Source: Meridianimarinicoccus aquatilis
GTDB lineage: Bacteria; Pseudomonadota; Alphaproteobacteria; Rhodobacterales; Rhodobacteraceae
Reading direction: 5' to 3'
DNA: 64,000 nt
NCBI RefSeq assembly: GCF_004358675.1
Contig: NZ_SMZO01000004.1
Location: 1 to 64,000 of the forward strand
Shown here: piece by piece, positions 33,082 through 42,736 of the stretch
Numbering within the stretch: position 1 is the stretch's first letter
Layout of the letters: each line of letters opens with the position of its first letter
Made by a program: the position numbers and the translations under genes
The notes under the pieces: generated by a model
The model's input: the letters and a program-made list of their open reading frames with translations, nothing else
Told to the model about the DNA's origin: nothing
Databases searched by the model: none

Positions 33082-34239
33082 TCAGACCATTGCCCGACCG
33101 TGGGCGGCAATCCGCTGCCGGATCTCGTTGCGAATGGGGCCGCCGCGAGCCGGGTCCTTTAACGTCGTCAGCCAATGGGGCGCAACAGGCCTGCGAGCCC
33201 GCAACCCTGTCCATTCCAACCGCTGAAGTACCGCCGATGCGGGGCCGGGCAGAACGTCTGGAATAGCCTGCCCCGCAAGGGCGCCCCAGACGCGGGTCCA
33301 CAACCGCCCGACCGACCACGGATTGTACCCGCCACCGCCCAGAACCATCAGGCGCGGGCTTGCGGCGCGAAGTGCCAGCGCGATACTGACATGCGCATTG
33401 TTCGACAGGGCCAAACGCGACATCGGGTCTTCGTCCAAGGCATCTGCCCCGCATTGCAAGACGATGGCATCAGGGCGAAACTCGGCCAGCTTTCGCAAGA
33501 TCAGTTCATCCCGGATCAAGGCCATTTCATCGTCATTCAATCCGCGCGGCAGCGGCAGGTTCACGACATTTCCGCACCCACGATCCTCAAGCGCGCCAGT
33601 GCGCGGCCAGCGGTTTTCTTCATGGGTGGATATCAGAAGGACGGACGGATCATTCTGAAAAGCGAACTCAACCCCGTCGCAATGATGCGCGTCAATGTCG
33701 ACATAGGCGACGCGGTCACACCCCTGAGCCTTAAGACCCAGAACCGCCAAGACCGGATCGTTGAAGTAACAAAATCCATTGGCCCGATCTGGAAAACCGT
33801 GATGCGTGCCACCGCCCGGCGCATGAATCACGCCGCCGTGCCGCAACAAGGCTGCCGCAAGAAGCACCCCGCCAACACCCGTCGCAGGCCGTCGAAACAT
33901 CTCGCCGAAAATCGGGTTGGCTGTGGTTCCAATATTGTGCCGGTCTTTTACCGCAACGCTAACATGCTGGTCCGTCTCAGCTGCCTGAAGGGCCGCAACA
34001 TAGTCGGGTGTGTGCCACAACGTCAGACCTTCGGGCTTGGCGCGCGGACTGGTCCGGTATTGTGCGGCTGGCAGCCACCCCAAGGCGCGGCACAGATCCA
34101 TAACCTGGGGCACGCGCGGCACAGCCAGTGGGTGCCAACGACCATAGGAGGACCCCCGATACACATCCGAGCCAATGAATATCGGAACCGCCGCAGAAGC
34201 ATCTGTAATGTCGACAGGCCCGGCTTCTGACGACATCAT
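33082..34239 (-). CDS. Histone deacetylase/AcuC-family deacylase
   Basis: A 385-residue zinc-dependent deacylase of the arginase-deacetylase fold. Key motifs: GGTHHGFPDRANGFCYFND (tandem His), YVDIDAHHCDGVEFAF (Asp and His zinc ligands) and the later LGGGGYN loop. Bacterial members deacetylate acetyl-CoA synthetase, polyamines or unknown targets. Adjacent ATGs at 34239 and 34236 overlap the stop of the glutathione peroxidase gene (ATGATG), so translation is probably coupled. The stop at 33082 is 90 bases before ribE, so it may share that transcript. Confidence 0.9.
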   Translation of the reverse strand: MMSSEAGPVDITDASAAVPIFIGSDVYRGSSYGRWHPLAVPRVPQVMDLCRALGWLPAAQYRTSPRAKPEGLTLWHTPDYVAALQAAETDQHVSVAVKDRHNIGTTANPIFGEMFRRPATGVGGVLLAAALLRHGGVIHAPGGGTHHGFPDRANGFCYFNDPVLAVLGLKAQGCDRVAYVDIDAHHCDGVEFAFQNDPSVLLISTHEENRWPRTGALEDRGCGNVVNLPLPRGLNDDEMALIRDELILRKLAEFRPDAIVLQCGADALDEDPMSRLALSNNAHVSIALALRAASPRLMVLGGGGYNPWSVGRLWTRVWGALAGQAIPDVLPGPASAVLQRLEWTGLRARRPVAPHWLTTLKDPARGGPIRNEIRQRIAAHGRAMV

Positions 34240-34760
34240 TGGGTCAGCATAGCCTCGATCGGTTGGGTGATCGAGGCGTCCATTGGCCGGGTCGATGACT
34301 GAAACGTGGCCTCGACCGAGCCATCGGGCGCAAGCAAGACCTTGTTGAAATTCCAACGCGGCGTGAAGCCAGCTTCCTTGGCCACCCATTGGTAAAATGG
34401 ATGCGCGTTGCTGCCGCGCACATGCGTGATTTCGGTCATTGGAATGGTCAAACCAAATGTGACCTCGCAGAAGTCTTTGACGTCTTCTTCGCCAGACAGT
34501 TCTTGCCGAAAATCATTCGAAGGCACAGCCAGCACAATCAAACCGCGATCGGAATACGTTTCAAACAGGGTTTGCAGACCCTCATATTGCGGCGTGAACC
34601 CGCACAAAGACGCGGTATTGACCACAAGGACCGGTCGCCCTTTCCAACCGTCAAGATCAATCGTCCCGCCATCAATGGAGTTAAATTCAAAAGCCTGTGC
34701 CTGTAGCGTGGCAAAGGCAATAAAGGTTGCGCTGATACATGCGAGTCTGTTCTGTGTCAT
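34236..34760 (-). CDS. Exported glutathione peroxidase family protein
   Basis: A 174-residue thiol peroxidase. A signal peptide is visible if translation starts at ATG 34760 (MTQNRLACISATFIAFATLQAQA). Catalytic residues are the Cys in NTASLCGFTPQYEGL, the Gln in PSNDFRQELSGEE and the Trp in RWNFNKVLL. The resolving Cys may be in VKDFCEVTFG. The family reduces peroxides using thioredoxin or glutathione; export to the periplasm here is an inference from the signal. The stop overlaps the deacylase start. Confidence 0.88.
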   Translation of the reverse strand: MTQNRLACISATFIAFATLQAQAFEFNSIDGGTIDLDGWKGRPVLVVNTASLCGFTPQYEGLQTLFETYSDRGLIVLAVPSNDFRQELSGEEDVKDFCEVTFGLTIPMTEITHVRGSNAHPFYQWVAKEAGFTPRWNFNKVLLAPDGSVEATFQSSTRPMDASITQPIEAMLTQ

Positions 34761-34960
34761 CTGCGAATGGCTCCGTTCGTGGTGGCGTGAAATATAGGGC
34801 GCACCAAGCTCAAGGCAGACATTATTCTCATTTTTACCTTGAGGACGCCGGGTCACCTAATCCCCTTGCACAGACCAAGTTTCCAGCAGTATAGCGTTGT
34901 TTCGCGGCCAAACTCTTCTATCTAAAACTTGCCGCATATGGGCAAGGATTGACCGCAGCA

Positions 34961-35437
34961 ATGTCGAAGCAGAGTTCCAAAAAGTCACCGATCAGTGCAG
35001 ATTTGCTGCACGCGAAAGGTGCAAGGTCGCAATATGGGGCGGTGTGTTTTCGGGTGAAGAGCGGCAAGGTGCAGGTGCTTTTGATCACCAGTCGCGGTAC
35101 GGGGCGCTGGGTCTTGCCTAAGGGCTGGCCAGTCAAAGGGCAAACGCCGGCAGGCAGCGCAACGGTTGAAGCATTTGAAGAGGCCGGCGTGCAGGGAAAG
35201 ACCTTTCCTGTGTGCATTGGGCTTTATACGTATGACAAATACATGTCCGATATAGAGTCGATCCCTTGTGTGGTTGCGCTTTACCCTTTGCGGGTGAAGA
35301 AACTGCGCCGCAAGTTTGCCGAAAGCGATGAGCGTCGGCGCAAGTGGTTTTCGCGCAAGGTCGCGTCAGAACTGGTGCACGAGCCCGAATTGGCCCAGAT
35401 CCTTCGCACATTTGATCCGGACCCATTTTTATCCTGA
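34961..35437 (+). CDS. Nudix hydrolase, DIPP-like
   Basis: A 158-residue Nudix protein (MSKQSSKKSPISADLLHAKG). The Nudix box is GWPVKGQTPAGSATVEAFEEAGV: the core E-x-x-E-E-x-G is intact, but the first Glu is Gln and the Arg is Val, as is frequent in the diphosphoinositol/dinucleotide polyphosphate group. ATG 34961 is favoured by homology, although its AAGGA is about 13 bases away; TTG 34949 is possible. It diverges from the glutathione peroxidase gene. Confidence 0.87.
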   Translation: MSKQSSKKSPISADLLHAKGARSQYGAVCFRVKSGKVQVLLITSRGTGRWVLPKGWPVKGQTPAGSATVEAFEEAGVQGKTFPVCIGLYTYDKYMSDIESIPCVVALYPLRVKKLRRKFAESDERRRKWFSRKVASELVHEPELAQILRTFDPDPFLS

Positions 35438-35525
35438 CCGGCTGTCACGCCCCCTCGCCCGTTATGGTGACTTGTCAAAACCTTGGTTTTTCTTGAGTGA
35501 TGTGCACATGGCCTGAGGCAAAACT

Positions 35526-35987
35526 ATGATCCGCTACGCACTTAAATGCGATAATGACCATGTATTCGAAAGCTGGTTCGCGTCAGGCGCGGCCTTTGAC
35601 AAGCTGTGTGCAGCCGGTCAGATTGAGTGCCCTGTATGCGGTATTTCGGCGGTAACAAAGGCACTGATGGCCCCTCGGGTCAACACCGCTGGTGAGAAAC
35701 CTCAGCCGCAAAGCGGCCCGTCCCCGGACCTGCCTGCCAAAGCCGATCTTCCCCCACCTGCGCAAGCCGAGTTGGCAAAAGCCATCGGTGCCCTGCGCGA
35801 AAGGATCGAACGAGAGACAGAAAACGTCGGCAAACGGTTTGCGGAAGAAGCCCGCGCCATTCACACCGGTGACGCACCCGAGCGGGCGATCCGAGGTGAA
35901 GCAACCGGGAAAGATGCCAAAGCCCTGATTGATGATGGTATCTCAATCATGCCTTTGCCCTATATCGATCCAAAGAAAGTGAACTGA
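35526..35987 (+). CDS. DUF1178 family protein with zinc-ribbon-like start
   Basis: A 153-residue protein starting MIRYALKCDNDHVFESWFAS, with Cys pairs at C8 and in ECPVCG (about 34-39) that resemble a small zinc ribbon. This arrangement and length identify the DUF1178 family, function unknown. The middle is charged and partly disordered (residues 55-90); the end has LIDDGISIMPLPYIDPK. GAGG precedes ATG 35526. It is 3 bases upstream of the SDR gene, so the two are co-transcribed. Confidence 0.9.
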   Translation: MIRYALKCDNDHVFESWFASGAAFDKLCAAGQIECPVCGISAVTKALMAPRVNTAGEKPQPQSGPSPDLPAKADLPPPAQAELAKAIGALRERIERETENVGKRFAEEARAIHTGDAPERAIRGEATGKDAKALIDDGISIMPLPYIDPKKVN

Positions 35988-35990
35988 GAA

Positions 35991-36647
35991 ATGCGCGTAC
36001 TGATCACTGGGGCCAATCGCGGGATTGGGCAAGGATTGCTGGCACACTACGCCGCGCAGCCGGAAACGGTTGCTTTTGGAACGGTGCGCAGCACACCGGC
36101 GGATGATGCTCTGACCCAGTTGGACGTCACGCGCCCCGAAGGCTTTACAGACCTCGCCGCGCGGTTCCACGATGTCGCCCTTGATTTGCTGGTGTGCAAT
36201 GCGGGCGTTTATCCCGACAAAGGAATGACGCTGGATACCAAGATTTCGCCTGACATCTGGTCCCAGGCGTTTTCCGTGAACGTAACCGGTGTCTGGATGA
36301 CCATTGAGGCCCTGTTGCCTGCATTGCAACGCGCCAAGACCCCGCGCATCGCGATCATCTCCTCAATCATGGGATCAAGCGAACGCGCGCCCGGTGGGTC
36401 CTATGTGTACCGCGCCAGTAAAGCCGCAGTGACGAATTTGGGGCGCAACCTTGCCGTCGATCTGGCGCCTAAAGGGATTTCAGTCGGGATGTATCATCCG
36501 GGATGGGTGCGAACGGATATGGGGGGATCATCCGCTGATATCAGCCGCGATGCCTCGGTTGCTGGGCTGACTGCTCGCTTTGCGGCCCTTGGCCCGGAAA
36601 CCAGCGGAGTTTTTGAGTCCTACGATGGGACGCCGATCCCGTTCTAA
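35991..36647 (+). CDS. Short-chain dehydrogenase/reductase
   Basis: A 218-residue SDR oxidoreductase. The cofactor motif is TGANRGIGQG (residues 6-15), CNAG occurs at about 76, the catalytic Ser lies in ISSIMGS and the Tyr-x-x-x-Lys is YRASK. Short length and the HPGWVRTDMGG loop place it in the classical group related to C-factor and carbonyl-reductase-like SDRs. The substrate is unknown. Confidence 0.9.
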   Translation: MRVLITGANRGIGQGLLAHYAAQPETVAFGTVRSTPADDALTQLDVTRPEGFTDLAARFHDVALDLLVCNAGVYPDKGMTLDTKISPDIWSQAFSVNVTGVWMTIEALLPALQRAKTPRIAIISSIMGSSERAPGGSYVYRASKAAVTNLGRNLAVDLAPKGISVGMYHPGWVRTDMGGSSADISRDASVAGLTARFAALGPETSGVFESYDGTPIPF

Positions 36648-36792
36648 GCCGCCACGTCACGCATACCCTTGCGGCGGGGGCTGTGCTTGAATAAACAGCC
36701 CCGACCGGCGCGGTGTCGGTCACATGGTCTTGGTTTGCAAGGCCGGTCACACGGGCAAACGCTGCCCGGAAGCGGGGGGCACAACAGCGACC

Positions 36793-38052
36793 ATGCCGAT
36801 CCTGGTAATGAAATTCGGCGGCACGTCAGTGGCCGATCTGGACCGTATCCGCAACGCCGCCGAAAAGGTGCGCGCTGAAGTAGAGCGCGGCTATGACGTG
36901 ATTGTCATTGTCTCGGCGATGTCTGGGAAGACCAACGAACTTGTCGGTTGGGTGAATGAAACTTCGCCCATGTTCGATGCGCGTGAATACGACGCTGTCG
37001 TGTCGTCGGGCGAGAACATCACAGCCGGTCTTATGTCACTCACGTTGCAAGAAATGGATGTGCCCGCGCGCAGTTGGCAAGGTTGGCAAGTGCCACTGCT
37101 GACCACGTCGGCCCATTCCGCCGCGCGGATCGAAAGCATCCCGCGCCATAATATCGACCAGAAGTTTGGCGAAGGCATGAAGGTCGCCGTGGTTGCAGGG
37201 TTTCAGGGCCTCAGCCCCGAAGGCCGGATCACGACACTTGGCAGAGGTGGGTCTGATACGACCGCCGTTGCCTTTGCCGCCGCTTTCGATGCGGAACGGT
37301 GCGACATTTATACGGACGTCAACGGCGTCTATACAACCGATCCGCGGATCACGTCGAAAGCCCGCAAACTCGACCGTATCGCCTTTGAAGAGATGCTGGA
37401 ACTTGCCAGCCTTGGCGCGAAAGTCCTGCAAACCCGGTCGGTAGAACTCGCCATGCGGTACAAAGTTCGCTTGCGCGTCTTGTCATCGTTCGAGGAAAGC
37501 ACCCCCAATTCCGGCACGCTCGTGTGTGACGAGGAGGAAATTATGGAAAGCAAAGTTGTTTCTGGCGTCGCGTATTCGCGGGAAGAAGCCAAGATCACGC
37601 TTGTCAGTGTCGAAGACCGCCCAGGCATCGCCGCCGCCATTTTCGGGCCATTGGCTGATGCCGGCGTGAATGTTGACATGATCGTTCAGAATATCAGCGA
37701 AAAAGACTATGACGATCACCCCGAAGCGGTGACCGACATGACCTTCTCGTGCCCGAACGATCAGGTTGCCCGCGCCGAGAAAGCGATCCTTGATGCAAAG
37801 GCCGCAGACCAGATCGGATTTAGCGAATTGGTCGTCGATACCGATGTCTGCAAGATTTCCGTTGTTGGGATTGGGATGCGCAGCCACGCGGGCGTTGCCG
37901 CGCGTATGTTTGCGGCGCTCAAGGCTGAGAACATCAACATCAAAGTCATCAGCACCTCTGAGATCAAGATTTCCGTCCTGATTGACCGGAAATATATGGA
38001 ACTCGCGGTTCAGGCGCTTCATGATGCCTTTGAGCTGGAGACAAACTCCTGA
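36793..38052 (+). CDS. lysC: Aspartate kinase LysC
   Basis: A 419-residue aspartokinase committing aspartate to lysine, threonine and methionine synthesis. The start MPILVMKFGGTSVADL carries the KFGGTS phosphate-binding motif; GRGGSDTTAVAFAAA is the substrate/nucleotide loop. Two ACT domains follow (about 265-335 and 345-415), the usual site of feedback inhibition. ATG 36793 was selected; the frame is open 69 bases further upstream without family similarity. The gene is followed 9 bases later by ptsP. Confidence 0.95.
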   Translation: MPILVMKFGGTSVADLDRIRNAAEKVRAEVERGYDVIVIVSAMSGKTNELVGWVNETSPMFDAREYDAVVSSGENITAGLMSLTLQEMDVPARSWQGWQVPLLTTSAHSAARIESIPRHNIDQKFGEGMKVAVVAGFQGLSPEGRITTLGRGGSDTTAVAFAAAFDAERCDIYTDVNGVYTTDPRITSKARKLDRIAFEEMLELASLGAKVLQTRSVELAMRYKVRLRVLSSFEESTPNSGTLVCDEEEIMESKVVSGVAYSREEAKITLVSVEDRPGIAAAIFGPLADAGVNVDMIVQNISEKDYDDHPEAVTDMTFSCPNDQVARAEKAILDAKAADQIGFSELVVDTDVCKISVVGIGMRSHAGVAARMFAALKAENINIKVISTSEIKISVLIDRKYMELAVQALHDAFELETNS

Positions 38053-38061
38053 CGGAAGCGC

Positions 38062-40305
38062 ATGGCCCAAGCGACGGAAACTGAAAGCCGCAAACTGCTC
38101 GGTCGCCTACGTCAAGCAATGGCGTCAGGCGGCGCGGGGCAAGAGCGGCTTGACCGGATCACTCATCTGATCGCGGACAGCATGTGCACGGAAGTGTGCT
38201 CAATATACCTGTTCCGAGACAACGAAACGCTTGAGCTTTGCGCGACAGAGGGCCTGCGCCCCGAAGCCGTGCATCAGACGCGGATGCGCCTGAACGAAGG
38301 TCTGGTGGGCCGCGTCGCCGCCACCTCCAGAGCGATCAACAGTGCCAACGCCCCACAAGAGCCCGGTTTCCGCTTTATGCCAGAAACGGGCGAAGAGGTG
38401 TATTCATCCTTCCTGGGCGTGCCGATTCAACGCCTTGGGCAGCGGATGGGCGTTTTGGTGGTGCAGTCCAAAGAAGCGCGCAGTTTCTCTGGAGACGAAC
38501 TTTATGCGCTTGAAGTCGTCGCCATGGTCTTGGCGGAGATGACGGAACTTGGCGAGATCATGGGCGAAGGCGACAGCCTGACGCCCCTGCACAAACGCCC
38601 GCAAGTGTTTCGCGGCGGGGTTGGGCAAGAAGGGACAGCCGAAGGGCATGTCTTTTTGCACGACCCGCGTGTGGTTGTCACAAATCCGATCAGTGACGAT
38701 CCGGCAGCAGAACTGAAACGCCTTCGCGCCGGAATCAAGACGCTGCGCGGTTCGCTCGATTCATTGCTGGCGGACGCCAGCAAGATGGAAGGCGACCATG
38801 TTCAGATCCTCGAAACCTATCGCATGTTTGCCAATTCCAAAGGCTGGCTGCGACGGATGGAAGAGGACATCGCCCGCGGCTTGTCAGCCGAGGCATCCGT
38901 TGAAAAGGAACAGTCCGCCGCACAAGCGCGAATGCGCACCGTCGCAGACGCATACTTGCGGGATCGCTTGCATGACCTTGATGATCTGTCCAATCGGCTT
39001 TTGCGGATACTCACGGGCCAAGGGCGCGATACAGGCGCAGCGCGGCCCGATGATGCCGTTCTGGTCGCACGCAATATTGGCCCAGGCGAGTTGCTGGAAT
39101 ACGGCCGTACTCTCAGGGCAATCGTTCTGGAGGAAGGGTCGGTTGGCAGCCATGCCGCTGTAATCGCCCGCGCTTGGGCGATCCCGTTGATTGTCAACGC
39201 ATCTGGCATCACAACCGAGGCGCTGAACGGCGATCAAGTGCTCGTCGATGGCAATGAAGGCGTTGTGCACTTGCGTCCCGATGACAGTGTGACGTCAGCC
39301 TTCCGCGATAAGTTGGCTATGCAGGCTCAGGCGCAGGAACGCTACACCAGCATTCGCGATTTGCCTGCCACGTCGGAATGCGGACAGCGTGTGAGCCTGC
39401 ACATGAATGCGGGACTCATGGCTGACCTGCCCAGCCTTGTTGGTTCGGGCGCTGAAGGGGTCGGGTTGTTCCGCACAGAATTGCAGTTCCTTATTCGATC
39501 AAAGGTTCCGCGCAGGGGCGAATTGGCGAGCCTTTATGGGCGTGTCATGGATGCCGCCGATGGCAAGCGCGTGGCTTTTCGAACCCTTGATATCGGGTCT
39601 GACAAAGTCTTGGCCTACATGAAGCCCACGGAAGAGCCCAACCCGGCGCTTGGTTGGCGGGCAATTCGTGTGGGGCTCGACAAAAAGGGCGTTATGCGGA
39701 TGCAACTGCAGGCGCTGATCCGGGGGGCCGCAGGACGCGCCTTGACGGTCATGTTCCCCTTTGTGGCACAGTTCGACGAATTCCGTGATGCGCGCGAAAT
39801 GCTGTTGCGCGAATTGGACCGCGAAGAAAAGCTTGGCCACCCCCTGCCCGAGCGTGTCGAAATCGGTGCAATGCTGGAAACGCCAAGCCTTGCATTTGCG
39901 CCGCGACAGTTCTTCGAATTGGCAGATTTCATTTCCATCGGCGGCAACGATCTAAAGCAGTTCTTTTTTGCAGCGGACCGCGAAAACGAACGTGTTCGCC
40001 GACGTTATGACACGCTGAACGTATCGTTCCTCAGCTTTTTGGAGCAAATCGTTGCCCGCTGCGTGGACACCGGGACACCAGTGTCTTTTTGCGGAGAAGA
40101 CGCAGGCAGACCAATTGAAGCTGTTTGTTTCGCCGCCGTGGGCCTGCGTGCGCTATCCATGCGCCCAGCATCAATTGGACCGGTCAAGCACCTGATCCGG
40201 CAAACAAACTTGGCTGAACTTCGCGATGTTATTGAGCAAGGCAAGCTCAAAGGGGTTCAATCGGTTCGCCCTGACGTCATGGAATTTCTGAGCCGCCAAA
40301 GCTGA
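38062..40305 (+). CDS. ptsP: PTS-Ntr enzyme I (phosphoenolpyruvate-protein phosphotransferase PtsP)
   Basis: A 747-residue nitrogen-type enzyme I. The N-terminal GAF domain (about 15-160) includes STEVCSIYLFRD-like sequence. The phospho-His domain has GSVGSHAAVIARAW with His364 as phosphorylated residue. The C-terminal PEP-binding barrel includes EGVGLFRTELQFL, MFPFVAQFDEFRD and GSDKVLAYMKPTEEPNPALG. It starts the PtsP-NPr-EIIA(Ntr) relay, which in proteobacteria links nitrogen status to regulation; glutamine binding by GAF is known in homologues. It lies 9 bases after lysC, an order common in Rhodobacterales. Confidence 0.95.
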   Translation: MAQATETESRKLLGRLRQAMASGGAGQERLDRITHLIADSMCTEVCSIYLFRDNETLELCATEGLRPEAVHQTRMRLNEGLVGRVAATSRAINSANAPQEPGFRFMPETGEEVYSSFLGVPIQRLGQRMGVLVVQSKEARSFSGDELYALEVVAMVLAEMTELGEIMGEGDSLTPLHKRPQVFRGGVGQEGTAEGHVFLHDPRVVVTNPISDDPAAELKRLRAGIKTLRGSLDSLLADASKMEGDHVQILETYRMFANSKGWLRRMEEDIARGLSAEASVEKEQSAAQARMRTVADAYLRDRLHDLDDLSNRLLRILTGQGRDTGAARPDDAVLVARNIGPGELLEYGRTLRAIVLEEGSVGSHAAVIARAWAIPLIVNASGITTEALNGDQVLVDGNEGVVHLRPDDSVTSAFRDKLAMQAQAQERYTSIRDLPATSECGQRVSLHMNAGLMADLPSLVGSGAEGVGLFRTELQFLIRSKVPRRGELASLYGRVMDAADGKRVAFRTLDIGSDKVLAYMKPTEEPNPALGWRAIRVGLDKKGVMRMQLQALIRGAAGRALTVMFPFVAQFDEFRDAREMLLRELDREEKLGHPLPERVEIGAMLETPSLAFAPRQFFELADFISIGGNDLKQFFFAADRENERVRRRYDTLNVSFLSFLEQIVARCVDTGTPVSFCGEDAGRPIEAVCFAAVGLRALSMRPASIGPVKHLIRQTNLAELRDVIEQGKLKGVQSVRPDVMEFLSRQS

Positions 40306-40522
40306 CCTTCAGACCTCCCTCAACAGGTGGACACGAAGAAACATTGCAAAAATCGCACGCCCAGAACGGTCTTGCGGACCTGTCACTCATTGGTCTGTTT
40401 CAGGCTACTGGCCCATCCTATACCCGCAATCGCTGCTGACTGAACTCAAGCTCTGATCAACCATTCGGTCGCACGCGGCCTGCCCCAGTGGATTGATGAC
40501 CCCCTACAGTGCTTTTGACACG
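40306..40522. other. Gap after ptsP, no gene seen
   Basis: About 215 bases without a credible reading frame. A CCTCCC stretch at 40314-40319 sits in a weak ACCT/AGGT hairpin just after the ptsP stop. I cannot assign an RNA gene. Confidence 0.4.
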
Positions 40523-40549
40523 AAAAAGGGGCCCAAAAGGACCCCTTTT
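40523..40549. terminator. Bidirectional terminator between ptsP and rpsI
   Basis: AAAAGGGG (40524-40531) pairs with CCCCTTTT (40542-40549), with CC/GG closing an AAAA loop after one mismatch. A-run on the left and T-run on the right let it end transcripts from both sides; it lies 22 bases after the rpsI stop. Confidence 0.85.
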
Positions 40550-40571
40550 CCAAATACTGCCTCTGACGAGA

Positions 40572-41081
40572 TCAGCGCTTGGAGAACTGGAAGCTCCGAC
40601 GCGCTTTGCGACGACCAAACTTCTTACGTTCAACAACACGGCTGTCGCGTGTCAGGAAGCCGGCTGCTTTGAGCGGGCCGCGCAGCGACGGATCGTACAA
40701 CTGCAGCGCCTTGGAAACGCCGTGCTTGACCGCGCCAGCTTGGCCCGACAGGCCGCCGCCTTTGACAGTCGCCATCACGTCGAACTGGCCTTCAACACCA
40801 GCAACAGTGAACGGCTGGCGGAGGATCATTTGCAGAACCGGACGCGCGAAATAGGTTGTCACGTCTTTGCCGTTGACAACAACCTTGCCGGAGCCTGGCT
40901 TGATCCACACACGGGCAACCGCATCTTTCCGTTTGCCGGTCGCATAGGAACGGCCAAAGCTGTCGCGAACCGGCTCGCGGTTTACGGCTTCTTCCAGCGC
41001 GGACAGATCGGTTGCGCCAATCTCTGCCATGTCGACGGCACCTTTAAGGTCGTCGAGCGATTTGATTTCTTCGGCCATCAT
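40572..41081 (-). CDS. rpsI: 30S ribosomal protein S9
   Basis: A 169-residue S9. The core begins at about residue 45 ([20 protein letters not shown]) and ends with the basic tail [15 protein letters not shown] that reaches the ribosomal P site. The acidic N-terminal extension of about 40 residues is usual in alphaproteobacteria. The start overlaps the rplM stop (ATGATG), giving the standard rplM-rpsI pair. Confidence 0.97.
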   Translation of the reverse strand: MMAEEIKSLDDLKGAVDMAEIGATDLSALEEAVNREPVRDSFGRSYATGKRKDAVARVWIKPGSGKVVVNGKDVTTYFARPVLQMILRQPFTVAGVEGQFDVMATVKGGGLSGQAGAVKHGVSKALQLYDPSLRGPLKAAGFLTRDSRVVERKKFGRRKARRSFQFSKR

Positions 41082-41542
41082 GCGCTCCGCGTATTCTTGG
41101 AATTCAGGATCTTAACGTCGATCACTTCAGGCTCTTGTGCCTCGTGTGGGTGCTCGGCGCCGGCATAGATACGCAGGTTTGTCATCTGCTTACGGCTCAA
41201 GCGATTGCCCGGCAGCATACGCTGCACGGCCTTTTCAAGAACCCGCTCTGGATGCGCACCTTCGAGGATCTTATCAGCCGTGGTCGACTTGATCCCACCG
41301 GGGTGGCCGGTGTGACGATAGTAAGTTTTCTGCGTCCGCTTGCGGCCAGTCAACTGGACCTTGTCGGCATTGATGACGATAACGTTGTCACCCATGTCCA
41401 TATGCGGTGTGAAGCTTGTCTTGTGCTTGCCGCGCAAGCGCATCGCGATGATCGACGCAAGACGACCCAGAACGACGCCTTCGGCATCGATCAAAATCCA
41501 TTTCTTGTCGATATCAGCCGGTGTGGCTGTAAAGGTTTTCAT
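41078..41542 (-). CDS. rplM: 50S ribosomal protein L13
   Basis: A 154-residue L13 with [36 protein letters not shown] and [16 protein letters not shown] 41542 was chosen by homology with AAGG upstream; the open frame extends to 41665 without similarity. The 190 bases upstream up to the next terminator should hold the promoter and untranslated leader. Confidence 0.97.
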   Translation of the reverse strand: MKTFTATPADIDKKWILIDAEGVVLGRLASIIAMRLRGKHKTSFTPHMDMGDNVIVINADKVQLTGRKRTQKTYYRHTGHPGGIKSTTADKILEGAHPERVLEKAVQRMLPGNRLSRKQMTNLRIYAGAEHPHEAQEPEVIDVKILNSKNTRSA

Positions 41543-41730
41543 GGTCTCGACCTTCAGTGTTGATCGGTTGGCACATTGCGCCGCCCGGAAACTCGGATGC
41601 TGCGTTCTACGGGATTGGCAGGCGCAGTCAAGTGCGCATTTCCCATAATAATGCAGCAAAAACAAGCAACTGCAATTTAGGTATCATAATACCCAATAAA
41701 GACTGGCGAATTTGTCGCCTTTCCCAACGC

Positions 41731-41763
41731 AAAACGCCCGCGCTGTGAAGCGCAGGCGTTTCT
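41731..41763 (-). terminator. Intrinsic terminator after the second VPLPA-tail gene
   Basis: AACGCC(C/T)GCGCT at 41733-41744 and its partner at 41749-41760 form a 12-bp stem with one mismatch and a four-base loop. On the minus strand a TTTT follows. It begins about 20 bases after the stop of the gene ending at 41781. Confidence 0.8.
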
Positions 41764-41780
41764 GTAAGGTCAATGTGTGA

Positions 41781-42623
41781 TCAGGCCCGACGAACGCGAC
41801 TGCGTAGAAGCTGCAATGCCCATAGCAGAAGAAGCAGTGTGGCAGGAAGTGGGACCGCGGTGACGGACGGGACGCTGCCTTCACCGCCAAAGATTGCCAG
41901 GAACCCAGTACCGCCAGATCCGTCAGATCCGCCAAAGAAACCTGTGCCGTTATCTGTACCGCTATTGCCGCCCGACCCGCCGGATCCACCGCCTGCGTAC
42001 AACATGCCGCCACCTGTTGCGCCGCCCAAAAGCGATCCGCCGTTTGTGCCCTCGCCCGATGCGAGGATCAGTTCGCCAGATGGATCGCCAAGGAAACCTG
42101 GAATGCTGAACTGTGGTGCTGTGCCGCCAGCCATCAACTCGGTCGTTTCAGGCAACTCGTCGGGGTACAAGCTTGACACTTCGACCACCAAAGACCGCGG
42201 ATTTGCGGCTTCGCCGCCGTTCACAGCTTCAATGAGCGATGGATCGTCATTCCAAAGTTTTACACGCATGCCGCCACCGTTCGCGGCCACATCGGCAGGG
42301 TCCTGCGTGCCACGCGAGGCAACGCAACCGGCAGACTGATCGATCATCTGAACTTGCGGCTCACCGCGACCACCCGCCGGAGGCGTGATGCTCATGATCG
42401 GGCAACCGTCCATGTACACGTAAATCGTATCAACCAGAGATTCATCGCCATCGTTGATCCGTCCTGTGACACTGGGAGCGTCCAGAAGGATTGCATCGGA
42501 GGGTCCGACACCGCCGGCGCCATCTGCGTCAGCAAGAACTTGGCTGGAGAAGAACACGGCAACACCAGCCGCCACGCAGAGACCTGCTTGGGCTGATTTG
42601 GTAAGTGCGAATACCTTCTCCAT
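41781..42623 (-). CDS. Secreted Gly-rich protein with VPLPA-type C-terminal tail
   Basis: A 280-residue protein. The N-terminus MEKVFALTKSAQAGLCVAAG leads into a signal peptide cleaved near VLADADG. The C-terminus has VPLPATLLLLLWALQLLRSR plus VRRA, a short motif, helix and arginine end like the VPLPA sorting tails. Residues about 170-255 are a low-complexity Gly/Ser-rich spacer. Two Cys (in DGCPIM and SAGCVASRG) may form a disulfide. I recognise no enzymatic domain. GGAG precedes ATG 42623 by 7 bases. A perfect palindrome lies in the upstream region. Confidence 0.78.
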   Translation of the reverse strand: MEKVFALTKSAQAGLCVAAGVAVFFSSQVLADADGAGGVGPSDAILLDAPSVTGRINDGDESLVDTIYVYMDGCPIMSITPPAGGRGEPQVQMIDQSAGCVASRGTQDPADVAANGGGMRVKLWNDDPSLIEAVNGGEAANPRSLVVEVSSLYPDELPETTELMAGGTAPQFSIPGFLGDPSGELILASGEGTNGGSLLGGATGGGMLYAGGGSGGSGGNSGTDNGTGFFGGSDGSGGTGFLAIFGGEGSVPSVTAVPLPATLLLLLWALQLLRSRVRRA

Positions 42624-42736
42624 CTTCGATCTCCAATGCTCAAAGCCTGTCTGCAGAACATTCTGCAAATTTAGCGCTGTTGCATCTTTCTAGCTGTTCG
42701 GGGTGTTTTGCTCAAAGTTCCATGCAGGTAACTTTG

